Shown here one piece after another: positions 8,065-18,200 of a stretch of 64,000 nucleotides of DNA; positions within the stretch are counted from its first letter, which is position 1, and every line of letters begins with the position of its first letter. A program made the position numbers and the translations under genes. The notes under the pieces were generated by a model. The model made no database searches. It was given only the letters and a program-made list of their open reading frames with translations, and had not been told where the DNA came from. This DNA comes from Algoriphagus hitonicola (GTDB lineage Bacteria > Bacteroidota > Bacteroidia > Cytophagales > Cyclobacteriaceae), in NCBI RefSeq assembly GCF_900113375.1, contig NZ_FOPC01000009.1, positions 124,001 through 188,000 on the forward strand. The letters run 5' to 3'.

Positions 8065-9036
8065 TTATTGGCGATGCATCTGAGCAAATTCCTTCGCGAA
8101 ATAACTTAGTATGACCTTAGCTCCGGCCCGTTTTATACTGGTCAGCATTTCTACAATCGCTCGATCATTCTCCAACCACCCCTTTTCAACCGAGGCTTTC
8201 AGCATGGAGTATTCTCCCGATACATTGTAGGCTGCAATTGGCAAAGGATAATTTGTATTCAAAAGCTGAATAATATCCAAGTATGCAAGAGCAGGCTTGA
8301 CCATCAAGAAATCGGCTCCTTCCATGAGGTCAAGTTCAGCTTCAATCAAAGCTTCTCGACTATTAGCCGGGTTCATCTGATAGGTTTTCTTATCCCCAAA
8401 CTTCGGGGCTGAATCCAACGCATCCCTAAATGGCCCATAAAATGCGCTTGCATACTTGGCAGTGTAGGACATGATAGAAGTGTCAGTAAATCCATTTTGA
8501 TCCAGTAGCTCACGAATAAATCCTACCCTCCCGTCCATCATATCAGACGGGCCCAGAATATCCACTCCTGCCTCTGCCTGCGCCAAAGCCATTTTTCCCA
8601 AAATCTCCAAAGTCTCGTCATTGAGGATTTTACCATCTTTGACCAAGCCATCGTGACCATCACTGCTGTATGGGTCCATCGCCACATCTGACATCAGGCA
8701 GATTTCTGGAAATTCCTTTTTGATCTCACGCAATCCCTTGAGGTAAAATGTCTCTGGATTGTAGCTTTCAGTAGCAGTGGTGTTTTTCAACTGCTCAGGA
8801 TAAGCGGGAAATACATCGATTGCTTCAATTCCCAGCTTCATGCACTCTTCGACTTCCTTCAGTAGGGTATCAATAGAAAAACGGAATATCCCAGGCATCG
8901 AGCTCACTTCAATTTTTTTTCCTTGGCCTTCGACCAAAAACATCGGAAAAATCAGATCCTTTACAGAAACTGATGTTTCTTCTACCAAATTTCGTATTGC
9001 TTGAGATTTTCGATTTCTTCTGGGTCGTCGGTTCAT
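8065..9036 (-). CDS. hemB: delta-aminolevulinic acid dehydratase (porphobilinogen synthase)
   Basis: HemB condenses two 5-aminolevulinate molecules to porphobilinogen in the cytosol. ATG 9036 gives 323 residues starting MNRRPRRNRKSQAIRNL, the usual N-terminus. A longer TTG-started frame to 9072 would run through a promoter -7 box. The Schiff-base lysines lie in FYGPFRDALDSAPKFGDKK followed by the YQMNPAN region, and in DFLMVKPALAYLD. The metal-site segment reads DVAMDPYSSDGHDG, with Asp where zinc enzymes have Cys, so this is the zinc-independent, magnesium-type enzyme. It stands alone between two oppositely oriented neighbours. Confidence 0.97.
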   Translation of the reverse strand: MNRRPRRNRKSQAIRNLVEETSVSVKDLIFPMFLVEGQGKKIEVSSMPGIFRFSIDTLLKEVEECMKLGIEAIDVFPAYPEQLKNTTATESYNPETFYLKGLREIKKEFPEICLMSDVAMDPYSSDGHDGLVKDGKILNDETLEILGKMALAQAEAGVDILGPSDMMDGRVGFIRELLDQNGFTDTSIMSYTAKYASAFYGPFRDALDSAPKFGDKKTYQMNPANSREALIEAELDLMEGADFLMVKPALAYLDIIQLLNTNYPLPIAAYNVSGEYSMLKASVEKGWLENDRAIVEMLTSIKRAGAKVILSYFAKEFAQMHRQ

Positions 9037-9049
9037 GGATTTTTTGGTT

Positions 9050-9072
9050 TCTTTTGCCAAAGGTACAATCAA
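9050..9072 (-). promoter_or_regulatory. hemB promoter -7 box
   Basis: On the minus strand TACCTTTG (9065-9058) exactly matches the Bacteroidota -7 consensus TAnnTTTG. No clean -33 TTTG lies at the usual distance. A start point near 9051 would leave a leader of about 15 nt to ATG 9036. Confidence 0.4.
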
Positions 9073-9160
9073 ACCTCCCCTTCTTAAAATCCTTAAGAAA
9101 TAATCATCAATTCCCTCTCAAAAAATCGGATTTCCGTAAATTGAGGAAAATAATTTTTCC

Positions 9161-10147
9161 ATGAACCAAGTAAAATACATCCAAACACTTTTTGGTCAGA
9201 GAGAGACTTTTCAATGCCTAGATGTCCGGGATCTGAACACGATCCGCGCAATCCCTAATCCATTATTTAAACCTTTGGGTATTTGTACTCATTCCGAACT
9301 TCAAAAATTAAAAAGGAAGGGTTTTAGTTCCGAAATAGGAAGTGAACTGATGAAACGGGTCGAAAAACTAAGCCATTATTTCCAACCCAACACCCCAATT
9401 CTTCTTTTTGACGAGGTCCCCCAGCTTATGGCTCAGGCCATTTGGCAACATTTTCGTCCCCAACATCAAGTTTTCATTTATAAAGGAGGAATGAAAAAAC
9501 TACTTCTTGAGGCGGAAACTGTGTTTTCACGCCACTATGATTTCATGGTGCTTTGCGGGCCTACTGGGGTGGGAAAAACGGACTTATTGGAAGAATTATT
9601 CAAAAAAAACCAACAAGTCCTCAATCTAGAATCTCTGGCAAATCATCAAGGTTCTACTTTCGGCAATCTAAGACAGGAGAACCAAGCCCCACAAGAAACC
9701 TTCCTGCTGAAACTAGCCGCCAAATTAGATTCCTTTGACCCAAAGCTTCCCGTCTTCACCGAGTCAGAAAAACTAAGTTTAGGGAAAAATATAATCCCTT
9801 TAGGACTTTCTGAGCAACTTGAAAAAGGAAAAATGATCCTACTTACGCTGTCAAATAAAAAAAGAGTCGAACGGCTGGTTTCCCAATACGCAGGCATAAA
9901 TGACGGGGTGCTAGCTGAGGGTATAGAAACTCTAAAATTTAGAATAGGAAAGGAAAAATCAGTAGAAATTCTTTCCCATTTGAAACGGAAAAATTATGCA
10001 TCCGTGGCGGAAGGGCTTTTAGCATACTTTGATCACTCCGATTCCTATCAAAAGCCGCAAAAAAAAGAGCTCTTTGCCACCCTAGAAAATGGTAACGTAC
10101 AGGAGTCGGCTGACACCTTATTGTCACAAATTTATTCAAATTATTAG
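9161..10147 (+). CDS. MnmH/SelU-like protein with an inactivated rhodanese domain
   Basis: The 328-residue protein aligns along its length with the canonical tRNA 2-selenouridine synthase encoded at the other end of this window. The rhodanese half keeps CLDVRD (residues 19-24), but the catalytic loop is gone: where MnmH has YCWRGGMRS, this protein has FDEVPQLMA (about 83-91), with Asp in place of Cys. The nucleotide-binding half is intact: GPTGVGKTDLL (133-143) and NLESLANHQGSTFG (155-168), against NLEGLANHKGSSFG in MnmH. It therefore probably binds ATP or GTP and perhaps tRNA but cannot transfer sulfur or selenium by the usual route. It stands alone, divergent from hemB. Function unknown. 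Confidence 0.75.
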   Translation: MNQVKYIQTLFGQRETFQCLDVRDLNTIRAIPNPLFKPLGICTHSELQKLKRKGFSSEIGSELMKRVEKLSHYFQPNTPILLFDEVPQLMAQAIWQHFRPQHQVFIYKGGMKKLLLEAETVFSRHYDFMVLCGPTGVGKTDLLEELFKKNQQVLNLESLANHQGSTFGNLRQENQAPQETFLLKLAAKLDSFDPKLPVFTESEKLSLGKNIIPLGLSEQLEKGKMILLTLSNKKRVERLVSQYAGINDGVLAEGIETLKFRIGKEKSVEILSHLKRKNYASVAEGLLAYFDHSDSYQKPQKKELFATLENGNVQESADTLLSQIYSNY

Positions 10148-10149
10148 GG

Positions 10150-10178
10150 CAAAAAAAACGTCTCCCGATGGAAGACGC
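10150..10178 (-). terminator. terminator of the giant operon
   Basis: On the minus strand CGTCT and AGACG form the outer stem with two further G-C pairs inside, followed by eight T residues (plus-strand A run 10150-10159). It lies about 160 nt beyond the last stop codon at 10337, leaving a long 3' untranslated stretch in which no coding frame is seen. Confidence 0.65.
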
Positions 10179-10336
10179 CACTGTGTTGACACCGAATTAT
10201 TGCATTACTCTTCGTTATGCTGTTACTCAGACTTCAATTTTCCGTTTTCTTCTGCATGCCTACTCAGATTTCTAACACTCAAGGTGCATTTATCTTTACC
10301 TTAGACTGGTTTCTTATTTTGTTCTAAATTAAGCGA

Positions 10337-12262
10337 TTACGTATTATTTTCCAAGACTTGATCAAAATTTAATCCGCTACTTCCCTCGCCTCTTCCGGTA
10401 CGTTTTCTTCTCCCATACCAGGTGACGATTTTACCATGATACCAACGCGTGCGCTGATAGGTGCCCGTTAATTTAACTCCAGACCGAGGTACTTCCTCCT
10501 CATCAATAAATAGGGGTTGAAGTTGTTCATCATTCGGATTTATACCTTCTCGAAGCAACTGCGTGCGGGGTCTGACTGCATGCGTAGGGAATAACGCTGT
10601 AATCCGAGGCATGGATGCTCGCTGAAAATGGACCTCCCGATTGGAGCCATTCCGATGTACCGAGATAAATGGAATCCAATTCTCACTGATTGTATTACCC
10701 AGTTGATACTTTAGCATTGCTTTGTAAGTACGTGCTTTAGCTTCAGGGGAATTTGAATCAATCTCGGGAAGGGCTATCCTTGACATTGCCGAAGGCTCCT
10801 CCTGAAGCTTCTCTAGTATTTGCTGAAAATTCCGGGCAGCTTCATAGCCGTCGATCGATCCCCCCAAACCGTCAGGAACTTGACTTTCGATCGCCCAAAC
10901 GAGATTAGCCATTTCATCACGGATCAGTTTAATCTCCTCAATAGGCTCGCTCTCCATGGTTCGGGCAACTACCGGAGGCAGCAAAATACGTTTGTCAAAA
11001 TCAGGCTTTTCAAACTCTCCCTTTTCTACAGAAAGGGAGAACATATTCCAATCGTTCCAGTCATTTCCAGCTTGATGAGCAGGCTCTATGAAATAATTTT
11101 GTCCAAAAGTATCTCTGACGACAATCCCTTCTACCTCAGCAAAAGAGCCGGTAGGGATATCATAAGGGATAGAAAGCCAATCATTACTGTATTGCATGGC
11201 ATATTGAGTGACGAGGATTTTGGCGATATCAGTATCGGAAGCTTTCAAATTACCCAAATCTATCGATCCGTCTTCCATCTCCCACCAGCGGGAATTGGGC
11301 ATTCCCGCAAATGCTGCCTCAGTCGGAATCAAGCTGATGACCTTTCTGGTTTTTACCGATTCGTCAAATTCGCTACCTGAAGAAGAATTTTCCTTGCTTA
11401 CGTCAAATGAATACCAATCCAAATGTCCCTGAAAATACGCTGCGGCAGAAAGTTCAGTTTGTCCGCCATTTCCCTCCTCCACCTTGGCTTTGAAACTATA
11501 CTCTAACCGCTCCTGATACCAACAGTTGTCTTCGGGATCAACGGGAATATTCAATTCCTCTCTCACAAATTGGATCCAATTACTCGCAGCCACCTCTAAG
11601 ATCCCTCGATGCTTCAAATGGACAAACTGATCCTTATCTGGACTTTGGTTTTCTGCCAAAACCAGTGAATTGATTTTAGTATAATCTCCGGCTAAAAACA
11701 CCCATAATTCCAAACCATTTAGGGCCCTGCCAGCCAAGGCTCGAAGAAAGGCCGTCGCTTGTTGTAGACTCAGTTGACGGGCTTTGGAAATCTCCTCGCC
11801 CACCGACTCATTGTCTTTATTCAATTCAGGAACCTCAAATGGGAATTTGGCTAAAAGGTTATTTTTGTATTGTCCAGGGTTATAGCCATCTTCTTCAGGG
11901 GCATTTGCTCCTTGCTCATCCAGAAGCTGAAGAAATTTCCGACCCCATTTTGCTGCTTTTTTTAAATCAACCTGAGGAATAAGCCGCTCTATCTGTGTTT
12001 CAAGAGGGATATTTTCGGAATAGGATGGACTAGAACCGTTTGGAAATTCCAAATTCGAAATCCGGACAGAATTTACCGCCACTTTGGCAAATATGGCTGA
12101 ACCTGCATCTTCACCCTTGAATTCACCAAACTGGTACTGTCGGGCAAGCATCCACAGGGGATCATGGACACGAGCAGCCAACGCATCTTCTAGCTCCTCT
12201 TCCCGTGGTCTACCTTCTATTCGATTAAAGGCCCTAAATGGCGCACAATAAATATTACTCAT
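10337..12262 (-). CDS. 641-aa conserved protein of unknown function, last gene of the giant operon
   Basis: No characterised family is recognised. The N-terminus has a striking block: NRIEGRPREEELEDALAARV (residues 13-32) directly followed by DPLWMLARQYQFGEFKGEDA (34-53), a wording I recall from uncharacterised proteins of other phyla. Later come WWEMEDGSIDLG, a YSNDWLSIPYDIPTGSF segment, a VVRDTFGQ segment and RDEMANLVWAIE. The tail is basic (WYGRRKRTGRG). No signal peptide or membrane helix is visible. It is soluble and rich in Trp and acidic residues. The start lies 2 nt after the stop of the 2156-aa gene, so translation is probably coupled and the product should work with the other three giants. 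Confidence 0.75.
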   Translation of the reverse strand: MSNIYCAPFRAFNRIEGRPREEELEDALAARVHDPLWMLARQYQFGEFKGEDAGSAIFAKVAVNSVRISNLEFPNGSSPSYSENIPLETQIERLIPQVDLKKAAKWGRKFLQLLDEQGANAPEEDGYNPGQYKNNLLAKFPFEVPELNKDNESVGEEISKARQLSLQQATAFLRALAGRALNGLELWVFLAGDYTKINSLVLAENQSPDKDQFVHLKHRGILEVAASNWIQFVREELNIPVDPEDNCWYQERLEYSFKAKVEEGNGGQTELSAAAYFQGHLDWYSFDVSKENSSSGSEFDESVKTRKVISLIPTEAAFAGMPNSRWWEMEDGSIDLGNLKASDTDIAKILVTQYAMQYSNDWLSIPYDIPTGSFAEVEGIVVRDTFGQNYFIEPAHQAGNDWNDWNMFSLSVEKGEFEKPDFDKRILLPPVVARTMESEPIEEIKLIRDEMANLVWAIESQVPDGLGGSIDGYEAARNFQQILEKLQEEPSAMSRIALPEIDSNSPEAKARTYKAMLKYQLGNTISENWIPFISVHRNGSNREVHFQRASMPRITALFPTHAVRPRTQLLREGINPNDEQLQPLFIDEEEVPRSGVKLTGTYQRTRWYHGKIVTWYGRRKRTGRGEGSSGLNFDQVLENNT

Positions 12263-12264
12263 AG

Positions 12265-15200
12265 CTATTCTGGTTCATAACCAGTGTTTATCCTAGAAAA
12301 ATCTACATACAATCCCATTTTGGAATCGCTATCTTCATCGATTTCCTCATCTAGCAGCCGTTGGACATGCTCCGTATTACCGTAGGCCAAAGTCGCTGTG
12401 GCAGGGAGTAATTGGGAATACATGGACTCCTCCACATGCTCTGGCTCGACCGCCCTGAGTTTGCTCAGACTAAATGCTTCCTCTATGCAATGAGCAAGTT
12501 CTTCAAAGTCCCAAGCGCCATTCTTTTCTGCCGGTACTGCAAGGAGCAAACTTTGGGGAGCCCTTGCATCAGGTTGATTGAAATGAAATGCAATCCCCGT
12601 GGTTTGCTTGGCAATAGGGATCAATTCTGTCCATTCGTCCAATACCAATCCACAGCATTTTTCCTCCACTTCCTGCTGGCCAAGTATCAAAAGTGACAAT
12701 CGGTCGCCATCAGGCTGGTAGGTATCTGGGTAGGCCGCTCCAAACCAATAATCTCGATCATTCAATGGGGGAAGATTGTCCATATCCCAGGGAAGTTGAA
12801 CAGGTTTTAGATTCAAAGGGTCTTCGTAAAGGAGTTCACCGAGCATAGAAACGGACTCCAACTGAGACATTGGTTTTCTAACATGGGAAATCTCAGCCCA
12901 CCAATCCACTAAATCACTTTCTCCAGAAAGATTTCGTAATGGGCTTTCACCCCATGGCATAGCCAGTTGGCTACTGATTTGAGCAGCATTGGTTAGACTG
13001 ATTTCTGGAAGAATTTTAAACCCACTTCCCAAAAACTTGGAGCTAAAGTCCTGGCAAAAGGTCAACCATTTTGCCTGCTCAACCTCTAAATCCAAGGCTG
13101 ACAGTTTCCCCTCTGCAAAGGAGATCTGCTGTTCCATTTTCGCTTTTGCTGAAACAATCCGCTGAGCCATAGTCAGCACATCTTCAGTTGGATTTGATGG
13201 ATAAAATCCAGCAAATCCGAACAGACAGAGGGACTTTAGTGAATCAATGGCTAGATTTCGTTCAATTTCGGTATAGGTAGTTTTACCAGATTGAAAGGGA
13301 GATAGCGTCTCCAAAAGATTTTTATAGTCTTGGAGAATCGAATTAATTCTCGATTTGATTTTACTGATGTTGATCCCCGTTGCCTCTGCTCCAAAGTTTG
13401 CATCATCTTCAGCGATTCTAAAATCACGTGCATCGCTGCTTCGAGCAGATCCGATGACTTTGCCCAAATGCTGAATCAATGAAATCAACTCCCCAAAACT
13501 CAAATCCCCGGGATTGCCGGGAGAATTAAATCTGAATTCGATTTCGCCTTCAGTACTTTGCCCCAAACCTCGAAGATAGTCCAAACAGCGAGCCTGAAGT
13601 TCTTCCTGACTTTCATCACCTCCCGCAGCTACCAACATCACCAAATCGATCGGCTGAAGTCCCAAATCAATCAAATTGACTGGAAAATCTCCAGAATCGA
13701 GTTTGACCATCCAAGAAATTTTAGCAGGATTTCCGATTCGGGCAGCTAGCCAGTGATTGAGCGCAGGTTCGGCTTTGCCTCGTGGGCTTTCTGGAACTCC
13801 AGCCCAAGGAGACCCAACAGAACCTGAAATCGGGATCTGAAGAATAGCCCGGTGTGAGACCATCACACCTTGTCGCATACTTCTGATGATATCCGGATCC
13901 ATGATGCTTTTCCCTTCTGCGATGGCATCCAAAATCGCCGCTGCTTTAATATGATTACCACGAACAAGTTGATATACGCCCTCAGCAGTCATCAGGTCAC
14001 CAAGAGCATCAAGTGCATCCATCAAATTGTCTATTTCATGAATGATGGCCCTAATTTTTTTGCGCTCCAAATCAGCTGTAGAACCCACATCAGGAGCACT
14101 TGGATTGGGGAGACTTCCTGTCAATCCCCAGGGATAATTAGAAAAGCCAATCGTACCTGAGTTAGACGTAATGACACTTTCGACCAAAGTCTTATCATCT
14201 AAAAGGTAGGATTCAAAATGATCAATCAAAGCAATTCCGTCCACGACATTAGCGGGGCGTATGCTCTCCTTTTGAACTTGACTTGCCGATTCAATATTTT
14301 CATCTGAGTAGCTTGGAAACTTCCTTCGAAGGCGATAAATGTATTTATCCATTTCTAGCGGATTGCCTGCACCATTATCATATTTCTCGTGCAGTGCCCG
14401 CTCAAACTGATAACCTAGCAAAGCTCCCAATTCCTGGCCTTGGCTAACTCCCTCCAGCAGGTGAAGTGCTTTTCTTATCCTACTCGATGTTAAATTAATA
14501 GCCAGGGGATTGGCTGTTCCTTCTTGATTCTTCATCGCATTAAATCCTGCACGCAGAACTGCGGCAGTCACGGCATGATTCATACTTGGCCCATGAACGA
14601 AACCCTGACTATCCGGCTGCCGACTGACCAATCCGCCATTGATAGGCTCCAGGCCTTTGGGAAGGGTATTTATAAGCTGCTGAGGAGATTTTTCCCGACG
14701 TAAATCATGCACAAAACCGAAAGCGCCCAAATAAGTACCTTTTTCGTTTTCCTTTCTCAACTCGCGAAGTCTGAAATTGGATAAGCCAGTCAACCAAGCA
14801 TCCAGTCGATAACTCACCAAATCAATATGCGAGGCAAAAAGTCGCTCTAATAACTCTACATCAAGGTCAACCAATTTTTCAAGGGCATTTTTGGCAAAGG
14901 TCGAACGATCAAAAACTAAGGCTCCACGAAGCATCGCAAAAAGTGCTGTGTATTGAGTAAGTTCTTCTTCTTCAAAGGTGACTTTGGGGAGTTCATCAAA
15001 TTGCAATTGTGTGATTTTACTGAGATTCTCTGGTTTGAGTAGCCATTCGATATAGTTAACTCCCTTATCCGTGATGGCTAGCTTCTCTCCTAATCTTGGA
15101 TCTTGGACCAGCGGCCCGAGGATGAAGTTCCCTTCAGTAAATCGGTTTTTGTAAATGTCTGCTTTACTGATCGCATTGCTTTGCGCAAAAGAAGTGGTAA

Positions 15201-18200
15201 GATCCAGGTTTTTGAGCAGTTGATTATAATTATTGGCCACCTTGGTAGGTGCAAAAACATCATTTTCCAAATCCCAATTAATCACAAAAGTGGAGTCTTC
15301 TGGTTCTTTCCAGCGACTCGCTGCATTGACTCCAAATCGGTAAAAGAACTCCTTTGAAAATGGTTCCAATCCCAAAATCTTTAAAAACTGTCCTTGAGGA
15401 TCATTTTTATATTCTGGGTCATTGATGGAAATGGGCTTAGTTGGGAAATGCTCAAACGCTGCTTTTGTCTGTTTCAAAAACAGGGTAAGGTTTTTAATAT
15501 AGTTGGCCTCTGAACCTTTATTTAATGCCCCTTGAGATTTAAATGATTTCACCGGACTGATCGGCAAAACACCATAGGGCTGATTATCGATTTTAAAACT
15601 AGGAATAGTCCCAATCCCTGAAACATGTCGAAGCATGAAAAGCATGGTCTGGCTGATATCGTAGTCCTCCATCAGGCTGTCCACCATATTTTTGAAATAG
15701 TACTCCAGCGAGGCCGAAAAGAGCGAACGGTTCATTGCTCTTCCATTACAAATATCTTTTTTGTCGAAATGCTTCATTAATCGAATCAAATCCTCAGACA
15801 TCCCTAAGCCCTCTTTGAAAAACTGACCGTCCGATATCAAAAGCTCATTTTGATCCAAAGCACTATTGACAAACTCGGCCTGGTCCCCATTAAAAAACAC
15901 CTGGTAGGCTTCGTCAAAATCATTATCTAGTCCCCGATAGGGTGATTTGACAGATTCTGTATTGTTGGTCGCTGTGCCCAATGGCAAAAATTCCAATCCA
16001 CCTTCACTATACAGGTGATTGGTAAAAAGCTTATCGATCAATTGTTGACTGGATTGAGCATCTTTGTTTTGGACGCCATAGGCCATCACCAGATCAAAGC
16101 CCTCTTCAAAATCAGTCTTGTCAAGAGGAATCTTCAAGCCCATTCCAACTTCTACTGCTGCTTCAAAATCAAACATCCAACTCAGCGATTGGGGAACTTT
16201 CAACTCGCCATCCTCCAAGTGATCAAACTCATCTGCTTGATTTCCACTGGGGTCAAGACTCAGAGGAAGTGGATTGGGGATAGTTTTACCAGTGACAATG
16301 TGCTGGTATTCATCTCCACGCTTGGTCACAACCACAAACCGGTCCGGCAGCGCTTCGGTAAATCCAGCCCGATCCCAACCTTTACTTTTTTTCTCTACTT
16401 CAGGAAAGGTTAGTTTAGGCTTAAAAGGCAGATTCAAGCCTTTCAAATTCGATTGATAAAATTGATAGATCAGTTTTCCAACTTCGTTGACTTGCTTCAC
16501 AAAAGCCTTGATATCCGATTCCTGAAGGCTTCTGCTCCGTGAGCGTTTCCAGGTGGCTGCCCAATCAATGGCTTCCCGGCAGTGTGCCAAAGCCTGATCA
16601 AGAAATTCCTTATTTTCCAGGCAAACTGTAAACCGTTTCGGCTGAAGGTAAATTTTAACCTTACTTGACCAAGCCGCAAAGGCATCTACCATTTTTTGCA
16701 AATCGGTCGTATTGCGAACAAAGTCTCTTCTTTTCGGCACATAGAATAATTCTCGGATAAGAATGTCCCAAAATTCATCTTTGATTTCCTCTACCTGATC
16801 TAATTTGACCTCTTGCGGCTCCAAAATCTTGATAGCATAAGCTGCTCTTCGTGCCCCCATACTAGCAGCGGCAGCACGCCAAGCACCCAATTCAGCATTT
16901 TTTCGATTAGCTGGCAAAAACCGATATACCTCATGATAAAAGTCTTGAGCCATTTTGATTTCATTTTCGGTCAACCGCTCATCATGATTGTCGATGGCAA
17001 TATCATCCGGAAAAATGCGTACCCACAATTCCATCACCTCGACAGAAGAAGGTACCCGAAATACTACCCTGTCCCGATTTAGCTCATAAAACCGATCACG
17101 AGGATCATTTATATCCACCAATTGATCCAAAATATGATTTTCTATTGCTAGCAGTTTACTCTCCGCCTCCACTCTGGCAGCAGTAGCATCCGGCCTCGGA
17201 TTGGCAGTGAGGACATTATTCACCTGATCCTTCAAACTGTAATAGGCACTTTTCAGCTGATTGTAATCCCCTCTTGGAAGCAAAATCGTATTGGATGAAG
17301 AGATTTTGATTTTTTCTTGAAGCTCTCCAAGCTGTTTGGTCAGTACATCAAGTTGTTTTTTGGGGACTGAGGCCTTACTTGAACGAATTACTTCTCGGGT
17401 TCTAAGCAAATTGATCCGGGTGTCATTTGCTGCTCGGGCACTGAGTCGGATTCGATCATCTGCTATGATTTGGTTTTCGGTTTTGACCAGTTCCGGATCG
17501 AGCTCTCTTAATTGGTTCAGGTAGCTCGTAATCTGATTTGAAGCCTTGGTCAAGGAAGCCTTTTGAGCTGGTGTCACGACTTTTACCCTTCGGATCTTCT
17601 TTTGAAAATCAACCAATTGATTCTTCAATTTCAGAAAATTCGCCTTCAATTCTTTAATCTCTGTCAAACTACCCTCAAGCGGAATCTGTGCATGTTCGTG
17701 GATAGATTTCAGCTGGGGAAATAGCGCTTTTTGTGTAGTTGATACAGTTCGTAAGTTGAGGGAAGAAAATCTGGATTGCCCCATCATCCTGTTCATGGCT
17801 TTGAGGATTTCCGCATTCAACTGCTTGACAGGATAGGTTTTCAACTGTCCTCGAGACCTGATCACCGGAACATGTTCTTCATCTATTCGCTTTTTGAGCC
17901 CATTGATTTTATTACGGAGGTTATATTCTTCTTTCTTGAGGTCTCTGATCCCGGTATAGCCAATTTTGAAATTAGTCAGCCGTACATCTCCGCTTTTATG
18001 ACGCCGCTTGATATACGAAATCTTACTTTGAATTTCCTTAATCACCTCCTCAGTCGCCCCGAAATCCGGCTCATCTGCAAGCTTGTCAAGTTCTTCGATT
18101 TGAAGATCAATTTTATCAAGCTCGGCGTCTAATTTGGCAGCGTTGATTTTATTGGAGACAAAAATCGCATCAATACTCTTATTCAGTTTATTTAATGAAT

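Noticed and set aside
9037-9072. TTG-started extension of hemB
   Set aside because: It covers an exact TAnnTTTG promoter box and adds 12 residues not typical of HemB.
10179-10336. Possible small RNA between the giant operon stop and its terminator
   Set aside because: No promoter box or strong secondary structure other than the terminator; more simply a 3' untranslated region.
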